Notes: generated by a model not told the origin, from the letters alone. Shown: positions 18,207 through 27,848, numbered from the stretch's first letter. The stretch: 64,000 bases of DNA from Pedobacter sp. ASV28 (GCF_016428855.1 NZ_JAELTN010000002.1:62001-126000); one strand, 5' to 3'. Program-made: numbers and translations.

Positions 18207-20627
18207 ATGTCAAACTTCAAGAATACATCGATCCCAATTTTATTTTTGCTCCTCTTTTCATTGACCGTTCGATCACAATCAACTACAACAACCATTTCGG
18301 GTATAATAAAGGACAATAAGAGTAAAGCGGTTATGCCCTATGTAAATATAATTGTAAAGCATAAACCCGATCAGAAATTTGTAACCGGCACCATTACAGA
18401 TGAAGAAGGCCGTTTCAAATTAGCAGAATTAGCCAAAGGAAGTTACAACATTGAGTTTTCTCTGGTTGGCTACCTTAAAAAAGTACAGGAGGTTAACATT
18501 GGCACATTGAGTACTTTTTTAGATCTCGGTGAGGTTTATTTAAATGAAGATGCCCAAACGCTAAACACAGTAACTATAGTATCGCAAGCCAGTGAAGGCC
18601 TTTCAGACAAAATGGACAAAAAGACCTTCACTTTGGCCAATAATGTAGCTCAATCTGGCGGTTCGGTTTTACAGGCCATGCAAAACTTGCCTGGTGTAAC
18701 TATTCAAGACGGCAAAATACAGCTAAGAGGTAATGATAAGGTGGCCGTTTTAGTAGATGGGAAACAGAATGCCATGACGGGCTTTGGCTCCCAAACCAGC
18801 TTGGACAATATACCTGCTTCGGCAATTGAGCGTATAGAAATCATCAATAATCCTTCCTCTAAATACGATGCCAATGGAAATGCTGGTATCATCAACATCA
18901 TTTATAAGAAAAATAAACAAGAAGGGTTTAACGGTAAAATTGGTTTAACTTCTGGGTTGGGTGCCCTTTGGGTTAGAAAAGAAAATCTCCCAGACATCAG
19001 GCCACAATATCAGGCCACGCCAAAAATCAACCCTTCGTTATCCCTAAATTATAGAAAAAACAAGCTCAACACCTTCTTACAGGCAGACTGGTTATACACA
19101 CAAACCTTGAACAGGAATGAATTTGCCACCAGAACCTATGATGATGGAACAGTCATCAACCAACAGGTAAAGCGTAACCGAACCACCACTTACAGTACTG
19201 CAAAAACAGGGATAGACTGGAATCCTGATGAGTATAACTCCTTAACGATTTCCGGCTATTTTAACCGAGAAAAAATTATTGACAAAGGAGATATCCCCTA
19301 TTTCAATACCGACTTTTCACAACGTTTGAGATTATGGCAGTTTTTGGAAGATGAAGTTAAATATACCGTAACAGGTTCGGCCATTTATCAACATAAATTT
19401 AAGCAACCGGGGCATTTACTGAACGCCTCTTTAAATTATACTTGGCACAGGGAGGATGAAAAATATTTCTTCACGAATATAATGCCCACTTTTACCGGAG
19501 AAGATGCCTTTAAACTTTTATCTGATGAGCATGTTGTTGATGTCAGTTTAGATTATATTAAGCCATTGAAACAGGGCAGAATTGAAACGGGTATAAAGCT
19601 CAGAAGAAGAACCATTCCAACCGATATGCAGTTCTTTCCCGGATTAAATTCTCCGTTGGATGTAAATGCTGGTGGATGGGCCGACTACAAGGAAACCATT
19701 CCTTCGGCCTATGCCAATTACATTTTTGAGAACAATCACATTGAACTGGAAGCAGGGCTTAGGTATAAATATGTAAAAGTTCAATATGACGTCAACCCTA
19801 ATCATAATACTTATCAAAGCGATGGTTATGATTATTTCCGTCCATTCCCAAATCTTCGTTTTGCCTATAAAATCAATGAACAAAATAAGCTTTCGGTTTT
19901 CTATAACAGAAGGGTAGACAGGCCAAATGAGGTGGATATCCGAATTTTCCCAAAATATGATGAACCGGAATTGCTAAAGGTCGGCAATCCAACCCTGCGC
20001 CCACAATTTACAAATACCATAGAACTGGGTTATCGGTTAAATTGGCAAAAAGGAAACATTTATTCTGCCGTATATCATAAAATGATAGATGCGACCATTA
20101 CGAGGATTGCTACTGCAGTTCCGGGAAGTACGATACTTTATAACATCTTTCAAAATGCAGGAAAGAGCTTTAATACTGGCGCCGAAGTAACCTTACAACA
20201 GGGATTGTCCACTTGGTTTTCATTTAATGCCAGTGCGGCTCTTTATCAAAATAAAATCAATGCTTTTAGCATCACGAATCGATACCCCGTACCCACCACC
20301 TATCAGTTGCCCGAAGAAAGCATTACCTCCGGCAACATCAAGCTGAATAATATTTTCAAGCTAAAAGGACAAACACAAATTCAGCTTTCTGGGGTCTACT
20401 TAGCGAAGGACATTATTCCCCAAGGCACCATCGGTTCAAGATTTTCGATAGACTTGGGCGTGAAAAAAGCAATACAAAAAGGCAAGGGCGAAGTCTTCTT
20501 AAACGGTAACGATATCTTGAATACCCTACAAACAAAAAAGATCATTACAGGTAACGGTTTCACCTTAAGAAGTACCGATTATTTAGAGACCCAAGTATTC
20601 AGAATTGGTTATAGCTATAAATTTTAA
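18207..20627 (+). CDS. Outer-membrane beta-barrel protein with carboxypeptidase-like N-terminal domain (copy 2)
   Basis: 806 residues with the same domain order as the preceding gene: signal peptide (ending V-R-S-Q), carboxypeptidase-like domain, plug-like domain (I-E-R-I-E-I-I-N-N-P-S-S-K-Y) and a terminal barrel ending in an aromatic residue. Identity to copy 1 is moderate and concentrated in the plug, so this looks like an old tandem duplication. The two could form a hetero-oligomer or have diverged in ligand. It ends 20 bases before a strong hairpin shared with the convergent serine hydrolase. Confidence 0.88.
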   Translation: MSNFKNTSIPILFLLLFSLTVRSQSTTTTISGIIKDNKSKAVMPYVNIIVKHKPDQKFVTGTITDEEGRFKLAELAKGSYNIEFSLVGYLKKVQEVNIGTLSTFLDLGEVYLNEDAQTLNTVTIVSQASEGLSDKMDKKTFTLANNVAQSGGSVLQAMQNLPGVTIQDGKIQLRGNDKVAVLVDGKQNAMTGFGSQTSLDNIPASAIERIEIINNPSSKYDANGNAGIINIIYKKNKQEGFNGKIGLTSGLGALWVRKENLPDIRPQYQATPKINPSLSLNYRKNKLNTFLQADWLYTQTLNRNEFATRTYDDGTVINQQVKRNRTTTYSTAKTGIDWNPDEYNSLTISGYFNREKIIDKGDIPYFNTDFSQRLRLWQFLEDEVKYTVTGSAIYQHKFKQPGHLLNASLNYTWHREDEKYFFTNIMPTFTGEDAFKLLSDEHVVDVSLDYIKPLKQGRIETGIKLRRRTIPTDMQFFPGLNSPLDVNAGGWADYKETIPSAYANYIFENNHIELEAGLRYKYVKVQYDVNPNHNTYQSDGYDYFRPFPNLRFAYKINEQNKLSVFYNRRVDRPNEVDIRIFPKYDEPELLKVGNPTLRPQFTNTIELGYRLNWQKGNIYSAVYHKMIDATITRIATAVPGSTILYNIFQNAGKSFNTGAEVTLQQGLSTWFSFNASAALYQNKINAFSITNRYPVPTTYQLPEESITSGNIKLNNIFKLKGQTQIQLSGVYLAKDIIPQGTIGSRFSIDLGVKKAIQKGKGEVFLNGNDILNTLQTKKIITGNGFTLRSTDYLETQVFRIGYSYKF

Positions 20628-20646
20628 TCTATAGATGATCTATCTT

Positions 20647-20683
20647 ATTCATTTAGCCATGCATAATTCGTGGCTAAATGAAT
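20647..20683. terminator. Hairpin between convergent genes, probable bidirectional terminator
   Basis: A perfect 13-bp stem, ATTCATTTAGCCA (20647-20659) with its complement (20671-20683), has an 11-base loop and lies between the stop codons at 20627 (+) and 20688 (-). T-tracts on either side are weak. Confidence 0.65.
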
Positions 20684-20687
20684 AGCT

Positions 20688-21923
20688 TTAATCTTCGTCG
20701 CTTCCCGGCAAAGAACCCGAACCAGAATAAGCTCCTTTACGAATAATTGGCATTTTCAAGTATTTATACAGCTCGTCTAAATGCATTAAGCTCGCATTGG
20801 TCAGATTGCCCAAAAAGATCACTACAATATCTTTATCCAGGTCACGCACATAGATATGGCGGAAGCCATGCCACCAACCCGTATGGTACACCACCTTATC
20901 CATATTCTTTCCATCGAACATACGCCAACCGTAACCATAGTTAAAATGGCCATTCACTGGTTTATTTCGGCCTACGTAAGCAGAATCTAGGCTAGATTGC
21001 TTTAATAACCTCCCATTTCGAAGATATTTATCATACAAGACCAAATCATGCAGCGTACTATAAATTCCCTTGTCGCCAACTGGGCCATCTAAAAAATTTT
21101 GTACCACAGAATACCTAAAGCTGTTGCGATCATGACCAACCACGTCGACAGGGATCTTCTCATATTCGGCAGTAGAGTATACATGAGTGTTTTTCATACC
21201 TGCCGGTTTAAAAATATGCTCCATCATATATTGCGAATAACGCTGACCGGTCACTTTTTCGATGATGGCCCCCAACACCATAAAATTGGAGTTGTTATAA
21301 TGAAAAACATTGTCTGGCTTAGTATATCTGTTCGGTTTCTTTTCGGCAATAATTTGCATCACTTCTTGGTTAGAAACCCCTTTTTTCATGTTTCGCTTTT
21401 CTTTCCTCCAAATATCATCGATGAAATAAACATAGTTCATCATGCCACTGCGATGGGTAAGCAACAGTTTTACGGTGATCCCTTCATAAGGAAAATTAGG
21501 GAAGAATTTCTTAACGTCGTCGTTTACGTTCAGCTTGCCCGCCTCCACCAACTGCATAATGGCCACTCCCGTAAACGTTTTGGTAATAGAGGCCAGCTCA
21601 AATTCAGAGTTTATTTTTAGGCTATCCCTATGCAGATAATCGGCCCAACCTTTTGCACCCTGATAAATAATTTTTCCTTTTTTAGCAACCAATACATTAC
21701 CATTAAAAGCATATTTCTTATGCAGGTTCTGTACAAAATCGGCAATCCATTTATCTTCTTTCTTAGGATCGTATACCAACAACAGGCTATCGGCCTTATC
21801 GTCTTCTACTACCCTTACTTTTTTATCTTGGGCTAGTTTTTTCTCTTTCTCCTCCTTGCTGGTGCAAGAGGTAACACTTATGATGATTAATGTAGCCGCA
21901 GCCAATAGTAAACGAAACTTCAT
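20688..21923 (-). CDS. Serine hydrolase lipoprotein, class C beta-lactamase fold
   Basis: 411 residues. It is a lipoprotein (lipobox S-V-T-S-C, Cys20) with a charged linker, then a beta-lactamase/esterase domain. Catalytic motifs are S112-I-T-K115 (SxxK), Y209-N-N (YxN) and H-T-G near residue 355, replacing K-T-G. This class includes AmpC-like enzymes, D-Ala-D-Ala peptidases and esterases; the HTG variant is typical of the esterase/EstB-like members. It probably acts on peptidoglycan peptides or small esters in the periplasm. It has a Gly/Ser-rich acidic tail. Monocistronic. Confidence 0.9.
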   Translation of the reverse strand: MKFRLLLAAATLIIISVTSCTSKEEKEKKLAQDKKVRVVEDDKADSLLLVYDPKKEDKWIADFVQNLHKKYAFNGNVLVAKKGKIIYQGAKGWADYLHRDSLKINSEFELASITKTFTGVAIMQLVEAGKLNVNDDVKKFFPNFPYEGITVKLLLTHRSGMMNYVYFIDDIWRKEKRNMKKGVSNQEVMQIIAEKKPNRYTKPDNVFHYNNSNFMVLGAIIEKVTGQRYSQYMMEHIFKPAGMKNTHVYSTAEYEKIPVDVVGHDRNSFRYSVVQNFLDGPVGDKGIYSTLHDLVLYDKYLRNGRLLKQSSLDSAYVGRNKPVNGHFNYGYGWRMFDGKNMDKVVYHTGWWHGFRHIYVRDLDKDIVVIFLGNLTNASLMHLDELYKYLKMPIIRKGAYSGSGSLPGSDED

Positions 21924-22048
21924 GTAGGTATAACACAGGTTTAAAAGCTGGAAAAATACGCATTATTGTAGTTTTAAACGCAAAAGAGTTTTAAACATTG
22001 CCAAAAAAAGAACTTTGTTTTTATCACAAAGTAAATACCATTTATATT

Positions 22049-22078
22049 GCCATATCCATTTCAAAATCTTTAAATTTG
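22049..22078 (+). promoter_or_regulatory. Candidate promoter of fumC
   Basis: TAAATTTG (22071-22078) is a full -7 consensus ending 22 bases before the fumC ATG. The -33 element is weak: only a TTG at 22047-22049. Confidence 0.45.
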
Positions 22079-22100
22079 GCACGAAAAAATAGCAAACATC

Positions 22101-23498
22101 ATGAGTTTCAGAATAGAACACGATACCATGGGCGAGGTACAAGTGCCCGCAGATAAATATTGGGGCGCACAAACCGAACGCTCACGTAATAATTTTAAAA
22201 TTGGTCCAGAAGCCTCCATGCCAAAAGAAATTATCCATGCTTTTGGGTATTTGAAAAAGGCTGCTGCATTAGCCAATACAGAATTAGGTGTATTATCTCA
22301 AGAAAAAGCAACCTTAATTGCCAAAGCTTGTGATGAGGTGATTGCAGGTCAATTAGACGATCAGTTCCCTTTAGTTATCTGGCAAACCGGTTCGGGCACA
22401 CAAAGCAATATGAACGGAAATGAGGTAATTGCCAACCGAGGCCACGTTTTAAATGGAGGCAGCCTTGCCGATGATCACAAGATTCTTCATCCAAATGATG
22501 ATGTAAACAAATCACAATCGTCAAATGACACCTACCCAACAGCTATGCATATTGCCGCTTACAAACAAGCGGTAGAAGTGACCATTCCAGGGTTGAAGAA
22601 ACTGAGGAATACCTTGGCCAAAAAGGCAGAAGCTTGGGGTGATATTGTTAAGACTGGCCGTACGCACTTCATGGATGCTACGCCATTGACTTTAAAGCAA
22701 GAATTTTCTGGCTATGTACAACAAATTGATAATGGTTTAAGAGCCATTAAAAATGCACTAGAAATGATTGGCGAATTGGCCCTTGGTGGCACGGCGGTAG
22801 GTACAGGCCTAAATACGCCAAAAGGTTATGACGTATTGGTTGCTCAAAAAATTGCCGAGTTAACAGGCTTGCCTTTTGTAACTGCTCCAAATAAATTTGA
22901 AGCTTTAGCAGCCCATGATGCCATGGTAGAACTTTCTGGCGCCTATAAAAGAGTAGCCGTTTCCCTAATGAAGATTGCCAACGATATTCGTATGCTAAGC
23001 TCTGGTCCACGTTGCGGTATTGGGGAGATTATTATTCCCGACAACGAACCTGGATCATCCATCATGCCTGGAAAGGTTAATCCAACACAGCCAGAAGCTT
23101 TGACCATGGTTTGCGCACAGGTAATGGGTAACGATGTTGCGGTGAGCATAGGTGCCAGCAATGGTCATTTTGAGCTCAATGTGTTTAAGCCTGTAATAGC
23201 AGCAAATGTTTTACAGTCTGGCCGCTTAATTGGCGATGCCTGCGTATCTTTTAATGATAAATGTGCCGAAGGCATTGAGCCGAACAAACCGGTCATTAAA
23301 CAACACATGGAAAACTCGTTGATGTTGGTTACTGCTTTGAACCCTCATATTGGTTACGAAAATGCCGCTAAAATTGCGAAAAAAGCACATAAAGAAAATA
23401 AAACATTGCGTGAGGCCGCAGTAGAACTAGGTTTGCTAACCAGCGAACAGTTTACGGAATGGGTAAAACCCGAAGAAATGGTAGGCAGTTTGAAATAA
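22101..23498 (+). CDS. fumC: Class II fumarate hydratase
   Basis: 465 residues, full length for the class II fumarase/aspartase superfamily. The signature [11 protein letters not shown] is near residue 318, and [10 protein letters not shown] and G-R-T-H-F-M-D are conserved. It hydrates fumarate to L-malate in the TCA cycle; as an iron-independent enzyme it tolerates oxidants. The start [13 protein letters not shown] is typical. Two small secreted-protein genes follow at 38 and 10 bases and may be co-transcribed. Confidence 0.97.
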   Translation: MSFRIEHDTMGEVQVPADKYWGAQTERSRNNFKIGPEASMPKEIIHAFGYLKKAAALANTELGVLSQEKATLIAKACDEVIAGQLDDQFPLVIWQTGSGTQSNMNGNEVIANRGHVLNGGSLADDHKILHPNDDVNKSQSSNDTYPTAMHIAAYKQAVEVTIPGLKKLRNTLAKKAEAWGDIVKTGRTHFMDATPLTLKQEFSGYVQQIDNGLRAIKNALEMIGELALGGTAVGTGLNTPKGYDVLVAQKIAELTGLPFVTAPNKFEALAAHDAMVELSGAYKRVAVSLMKIANDIRMLSSGPRCGIGEIIIPDNEPGSSIMPGKVNPTQPEALTMVCAQVMGNDVAVSIGASNGHFELNVFKPVIAANVLQSGRLIGDACVSFNDKCAEGIEPNKPVIKQHMENSLMLVTALNPHIGYENAAKIAKKAHKENKTLREAAVELGLLTSEQFTEWVKPEEMVGSLK

Positions 23499-23536
23499 GG
23501 TTTGGGGTTGAAAGTTAAAAGTTTAATATTGAAGCA

Positions 23537-24046
23537 ATGATGAATAAGAGAAGCCTTTACGTTTTACTTTTTTCTTTCAACTTTTTTCTTCTTTTCTTCT
23601 CCTGTTCCCGGCTGCCCGATGTACAAGGGAGAGGCGAAGTTTTCCTGCAAGGGATCTGGAACCAAGATAGCATTGGTCATCAGGCACAGTTACAATCTTA
23701 TACCCAACACCGTTTTAAATTTACCTGTGATTCGTTTTATGTTGATTTTACCACACATGCCAAAGTCAACTATTATGAAGAGAACTGTTTTAATAACGGA
23801 TTATGGAAAGAATACGCAAAAGGTACTTATCAAGTAAAAAATGACACCTTGGTATTAGTGGGCGATTTTACCAAGGCAAATTACAAACAGAAGGTTTCGG
23901 GATGTTATAGGAATGGACGCTATATTAGTAACTTCAAGGTAAAATCTTGGAGTGCCGAAAAATTAGCCTTGGAAAATTTAAATGATCAAACTGAAATAGA
24001 ACTTAATTTAAAAGAAAAAATTACCTGCGTGCCAAAAGCGCTTTAA
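23537..24046 (+). CDS. Lipoprotein of unknown function downstream of fumC
   Basis: 169 residues. It has a lipoprotein signal (F-F-S-C, Cys about 23) followed by an all-beta-looking domain with several cysteines (C-D-S-F-Y-V, E-E-N-C-F, S-G-C-Y, I-T-C-V), possibly disulfide-bonded in the periplasm. I do not recognise a family. The pattern of a strand pair W-K-E-Y-A-K-G-T-Y-Q-V-K-N-D-T-L-V-L recalls lipocalin-like domains. It lies between fumC and the S1/P1 nuclease gene, ten bases from the latter. Confidence 0.8.
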   Translation: MMNKRSLYVLLFSFNFFLLFFSCSRLPDVQGRGEVFLQGIWNQDSIGHQAQLQSYTQHRFKFTCDSFYVDFTTHAKVNYYEENCFNNGLWKEYAKGTYQVKNDTLVLVGDFTKANYKQKVSGCYRNGRYISNFKVKSWSAEKLALENLNDQTEIELNLKEKITCVPKAL

Positions 24047-24056
24047 AAAATAGAAA

Positions 24057-24845
24057 ATGAAATTAAAAAGATTAATTCTGGCATTTGCCTTTATTTACAC
24101 ACCTATTGCCGCTAGCGCTTGGGGTGTTTTAGGCCATCGCATTGTAGGCGAAATAGCCGATAGTTATTTGAGCCCCAATGCCCGCAAAGCGGTTAAGCAG
24201 ATCTTGGGCAACGAAACCTTAGCCATGAGCGCCAACTGGGCCGATTTTATCAAATCAGATACAACTTATAAGTACTTAAGCCCTTGGCACTATGTAAATT
24301 TACCTGTTGGATTGGACAGAAAAGGTTTAGATGGTTATTTAGATAATTTCACAGAACCAAACATCTACAACAAGGCCAATGAAATGATTGCCTTGTTAAA
24401 AGATCCAAAAACGCCTGCAGAAAAAAAGGTATTTGCCATGCGGATTTTAGTTCATTTAATTGGCGATATGCACCAGCCAATGCATACGGCCAGAAAAGAA
24501 GATTTGGGCGGAAATAGAATTTCGGTTACTTGGTTTGGTCAAAAATCAAACTTGCACAGGGTTTGGGACGAGCAGTTGATCGATTTTCAGCAGCTTAGCT
24601 ATACGGAATATACCAAAGCCATCAACTTTGCCACACCAGAACAATTAGCCACCTGGAACAAGGCGAGTATTAAAGATTGCATTTTTGAATCGTATCAAGT
24701 TTGTAACCAGATTTATGCTACAGGCATCAAAAACGATGATAAATTAAGTTACAACTATAACTTCGATTGGATTGCCACCTTAAATCAGCAATTACTTAAA
24801 GGCGGTGTGCGTTTGGCTAAAATCCTCAACGAAATTTACAAGTAA
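24057..24845 (+). CDS. S1/P1-family secreted nuclease
   Basis: 262 residues with a signal peptide cleaved before the Trp of A-W-G-V-L-G-H, the mature N-terminal Trp being a zinc ligand in this family. Other zinc-binding elements are visible: N-W-A-D, W-H-Y-V, H-L-I-G-D-M-H-Q-P-M-H and the N-L-H-R-V-W-D segment. S1/P1 enzymes cleave single-stranded DNA and RNA and remove 3' phosphates, and would scavenge extracellular or periplasmic nucleic acids. It is the third gene of the fumC transcript. Confidence 0.93.
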   Translation: MKLKRLILAFAFIYTPIAASAWGVLGHRIVGEIADSYLSPNARKAVKQILGNETLAMSANWADFIKSDTTYKYLSPWHYVNLPVGLDRKGLDGYLDNFTEPNIYNKANEMIALLKDPKTPAEKKVFAMRILVHLIGDMHQPMHTARKEDLGGNRISVTWFGQKSNLHRVWDEQLIDFQQLSYTEYTKAINFATPEQLATWNKASIKDCIFESYQVCNQIYATGIKNDDKLSYNYNFDWIATLNQQLLKGGVRLAKILNEIYK

Positions 24846-24960
24846 CAGGTTAATTGTTTGAATTGATAAATTGTTTAATTACCGGCCAATTAGTACGTCG
24901 GTATTTACTCTTTTGTCCTTTCTCTTTAATCTTTGCTCCTTCATCCTTGTTCTTCAATAA

Positions 24961-25401
24961 ATGAAAATACTCATGGTTTGTTTGGGCAATATTTGCCGTT
25001 CGCCCTTGGCACATGGCATATTGCAACATTTGGCTGATCAAGAAAATTTAGATTGGCAGGTACATAGTGCTGGTACTGGCAATTGGCACGTTGGTAGTCC
25101 ACCAGACCGCAGAAGTATACTAGCGGCAAGAAGCTTGGGTTATGATATTTCTACACAAAGAGCGAGGCATTTCAGTCCTAATTTCTTCGACGAATACGAC
25201 CACATCTTGGTAATGGATAAAAATAACCTAAAAGATGTTTTAGCATTAGCCAGAACTGATGAGCACAAGCAAAAAGTAAAGTTATTTTTGGTGAATGAAC
25301 AAGAGGTAACCGACCCTTATTACGACAATGATTTATTTGAACAAGTGAGTAGAGAAGTAGAACAACGATGTAAAGAATTATTAAAGGAGCTAACGGTTTA
25401 G
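24961..25401 (+). CDS. Low-molecular-weight protein tyrosine phosphatase
   Basis: 146 residues. The N-terminal P-loop C7-L-G-N-I-C-R13-S and general acid D118 in D-P-Y identify the class. In bacteria these often counter tyrosine kinases of capsule or exopolysaccharide synthesis, but no such operon is adjacent; eukaryote-like stand-alone forms also exist. A pyrimidine-rich leader (about 24907-24955) precedes the ATG. The last codons and stop lie inside the terminator hairpin. Confidence 0.93.
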   Translation: MKILMVCLGNICRSPLAHGILQHLADQENLDWQVHSAGTGNWHVGSPPDRRSILAARSLGYDISTQRARHFSPNFFDEYDHILVMDKNNLKDVLALARTDEHKQKVKLFLVNEQEVTDPYYDNDLFEQVSREVEQRCKELLKELTV

Positions 25402-25412
25402 CTCCTTTTTTT
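25383..25412 (+). terminator. Intrinsic terminator overlapping the phosphatase stop codon
   Basis: AAAGGAGCTAA (25383-25393) pairs perfectly with TTAGCTCCTTT (25398-25408) around a 4-base loop and runs into a T-tract to 25412. The UAG stop at 25399-25401 is within the descending arm. Confidence 0.88.
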
Positions 25413-25413
25413 A

Positions 25414-26418
25414 TTAAACCAATATCTCATTTAGGTCACTTGGTTCGTTACCTTTAATTAATGTGGCAACCGAAGCTAAGGTGCTAGCCGCAATTTCTGT
25501 AAGTGCTTCTTCGGTAAAAAATGCTTGATGACCTGTTACCAAAACGTTAGGAAAGCTGATTAATCTTTGAATATCATCATCGCCAATAATACTGCCTGAT
25601 AAATCTTTAAAGAATAGCTTCTCTTCCTGCTCGTAAACATCAATGGCTAAGCCCGAAATTTGACCTGTTTTTAAAGCTTCGATCGCATCTTTAGTGTGTA
25701 TTAAAGCACCACGACTTGTATTGATAATTACTACCCCTTTTTTCATTATTGCCAAACTGTTCGCATTTATCAAATATTTATTTTCTTCGCTTAAAGAACA
25801 GTGCAAAGAAATCACATCAGCTTTGCTAATCACATTTTCAAATGGTAGATAATTTACACCCAATTGCTTTAACTCTTCACTTTCATAAAGGTCGAAAGCA
25901 ATTACTTTACAGCCGAAACCTAACATGATTTTACAAAATGCAGCTCCTATTTTGCCTGTACCAATTACGACAACGGTTTTTTGATAAAGATTAAACCCCA
26001 TCAATCCGTTTAACGAAAAATTCTGCTCTCTTGTTCTGTTATAGGCTTTGTGCGTTTTGCGATTGAGGGTTAATAGTAGCGCTATTGCATGTTCTGCAAC
26101 GGCTTGTGGTGAATAGGCAGGCACTCTGCAAAGTCTCAATCCATGTGCTGCAACGGCATCCAAATCAACATTGTTAAAGCCTGCGCAACGTAAAGCAATT
26201 ATTTTGACTCCTTTTTCCGCTAATGCTGCAATTACTGGAGCAGTAAGTTGATCGTTTACAAAAACACATACGGCCTGATAATTATCTTTTTTTATGGCAT
26301 CAACAATATGTGGCCCCAAGTGGGTTTCCCAAAACTCTAGCTCAAAATCATGAGTTTCGTTACTCTTTTCAAAAAACTGTCGGTCGTATGGCTTGGCCGA
26401 AAAAAATAGGATCTTCAT
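25414..26418 (-). CDS. D-2-hydroxyacid dehydrogenase (D-lactate dehydrogenase type)
   Basis: 334 residues. The NAD-binding G153-T-G-K-I-G158 and the catalytic triad Arg236 (N-T-S-R-G-A-L), a Glu near 263-265 and His297 (T-G-H-Q-A-F) are all present. The A-G-F-N-N-V-D-L segment and overall length resemble fermentative LdhA, which reduces pyruvate to D-lactate, but other 2-ketoacid substrates are possible. Monocistronic; convergent with the phosphatase gene. Confidence 0.92.
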   Translation of the reverse strand: MKILFFSAKPYDRQFFEKSNETHDFELEFWETHLGPHIVDAIKKDNYQAVCVFVNDQLTAPVIAALAEKGVKIIALRCAGFNNVDLDAVAAHGLRLCRVPAYSPQAVAEHAIALLLTLNRKTHKAYNRTREQNFSLNGLMGFNLYQKTVVVIGTGKIGAAFCKIMLGFGCKVIAFDLYESEELKQLGVNYLPFENVISKADVISLHCSLSEENKYLINANSLAIMKKGVVIINTSRGALIHTKDAIEALKTGQISGLAIDVYEQEEKLFFKDLSGSIIGDDDIQRLISFPNVLVTGHQAFFTEEALTEIAASTLASVATLIKGNEPSDLNEILV

Positions 26419-26458
26419 GTGCTTAAAATACGAAATAAAAAGTTCCGATTAGATTTTT

Positions 26459-27145
26459 CTACCGTGGCATAGATAATTCGATATTTTTTTGCTGCGTAAG
26501 GTAAATATAATTGAACATACAGAAGGTCGCTATTGCACCAAAACTGTGCCACAGGAAATGTGTCCCTACACTTAACCATGCCCATTTGTCGGCTATCCGA
26601 AAAGTAAGGGCCAAAGCAAAAGCCAAAAGTGCATAACCAACCCACTTTCCAGATCTCCAGTTGGTGTAAATCAAATAGTTTAAGACTGGCACAAGAACCA
26701 AGAGGGCCATCATGGCATAATTCAAGTTTATGAACAATTGCGTGTTGTCTGCCGTTAACCAATCTCTCAAAAAAAACTGGAGGCCCAAGTATCCAAAAAC
26801 CATCAGGACAGCGTAATACCACCTCGTGCTCTGGGCTAAAAAATAAATGCCAGCTGAAATGCACAATAACATAATGGGTATCCAATCCATCATAATGAAA
26901 ATACGCCATTGCCTTAAGGTATGATACGTTGCCCCTCCAATACCTCCCACGTATAACAACACCAAACAATAGCCCAAGAACGGATTCCCCTTAAAATCAC
27001 CTTTAATTTTAACGGTCCAATAAATGGCTATGATTAAGAAAAATGCAGAAGTTATGGCATTTAAAGGCTCAGGAAAGAAATTGGCCAAATTGGTTTCTGT
27101 ATATAACATCCCGCCGTCAGGAGGGCGCTGGTCCATTAACATCAT
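26459..27145 (-). CDS. CREST-superfamily (alkaline ceramidase-like) membrane protein
   Basis: 228 residues with about seven membrane helices. It has the His, Asp and H-x3-H metal ligands of the CREST group: G-A-T-Y-H, M-M-D-W-I-P twelve residues later, and T-H-F-L-W-H near residue 200. The Ser four residues before the first His, conserved in ceramidases and PAQR receptors, is Gly here. The protein could be a membrane hydrolase acting on sphingolipid-like amides, which Sphingobacteriaceae make, but the missing Ser makes activity uncertain. The N-terminal P-P-D-G-G resembles the N-terminus of related bacterial proteins. It sits 40 bases upstream of the hydroxyacid dehydrogenase start. Confidence 0.72.
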   Translation of the reverse strand: MMLMDQRPPDGGMLYTETNLANFFPEPLNAITSAFFLIIAIYWTVKIKGDFKGNPFLGYCLVLLYVGGIGGATYHTLRQWRIFIMMDWIPIMLLCISAGIYFLAQSTRWYYAVLMVFGYLGLQFFLRDWLTADNTQLFINLNYAMMALLVLVPVLNYLIYTNWRSGKWVGYALLAFALALTFRIADKWAWLSVGTHFLWHSFGAIATFCMFNYIYLTQQKNIELSMPR

Positions 27146-27227
27146 GGTGGTTTTATTTTTTATAACATGATACTATTTTATTTGTTTTGGATTATTTTTA
27201 CTCCAACTATAAATTAAACAATACGAG

Positions 27228-27776
27228 ATGTCCTCTCCTAAATTATATATGGTTTTATTGGGCTGCAAACCTCAGGGACGGCACACAGAACAGCATGATA
27301 TATTTTTTGGCATTGCCAATGAGCTTAAAGAACTGGTGCCAGAAATTAATTCATTTTGGCCAGAAGCCCAAGGGAAAATTCATTTGGATGCCTATAGGCT
27401 GGTAAATAAGATAGAGACTTACCGTGTAGAAGTGGTTAAAAAAGAGGAGCGCCGAGCGGCTTCTTCAGCGCGGCTTTTCTTTTTAAATTTAGGCGGTTAC
27501 CAAAGTGGGCTGTTTGAAGAAGCACATTATAAAATGTTGTTGGTAGCAACAGATAAGGCGTCGGCAATTAAGAACGCTAAAGAAACAGATTTTTTCAGAC
27601 AGTATTTTAGTCCGCACATAGATGATAAATATGGGGTAGATGTTGATGACATTTTTGACATAGAAGAGGTGTTACCAATAGGGATGAAGGAAAAATATAC
27701 GCTTGTTTTTACCCCAACGGTAGATCTACAGGAGGATGAAATAGTATTGGGGTATATGCCCATTAGCAAGCTTTGA
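27228..27776 (+). CDS. DUF1543 domain-containing protein
   Basis: 182 residues containing two DUF1543 repeats. The first opens L-Y-M-V-L-L-G-C-K-P-Q-G-R-H-T-E-Q-H-D and contains H-L-D-A-Y-R; the second has a similar pattern starting F-F-L-N-L-G-G-Y and ending D-V-D-D-I-F-D-I-E-E-V. Function is unknown across the family. It is cytosolic by composition. Divergent from the CREST-like gene; no operon partner. Confidence 0.85.
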   Translation: MSSPKLYMVLLGCKPQGRHTEQHDIFFGIANELKELVPEINSFWPEAQGKIHLDAYRLVNKIETYRVEVVKKEERRAASSARLFFLNLGGYQSGLFEEAHYKMLLVATDKASAIKNAKETDFFRQYFSPHIDDKYGVDVDDIFDIEEVLPIGMKEKYTLVFTPTVDLQEDEIVLGYMPISKL

Positions 27777-27848
27777 ACCTCCTCACCGGAAGCAGTAGGG
27801 GACTTTTAAGCCAAAAAAATTGTTTTTTTAACCAGCTGGCATAACGGC

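Noticed and set aside
21099..21620. 173-codon plus-strand ORF
   Set aside because: It is antisense to the serine hydrolase, whose catalytic motifs are intact.
26415..26969. 184-codon minus-strand ORF overlapping the CREST-like gene
   Set aside because: It is in another frame of the same strand, has no family similarity and covers the conserved membrane protein.
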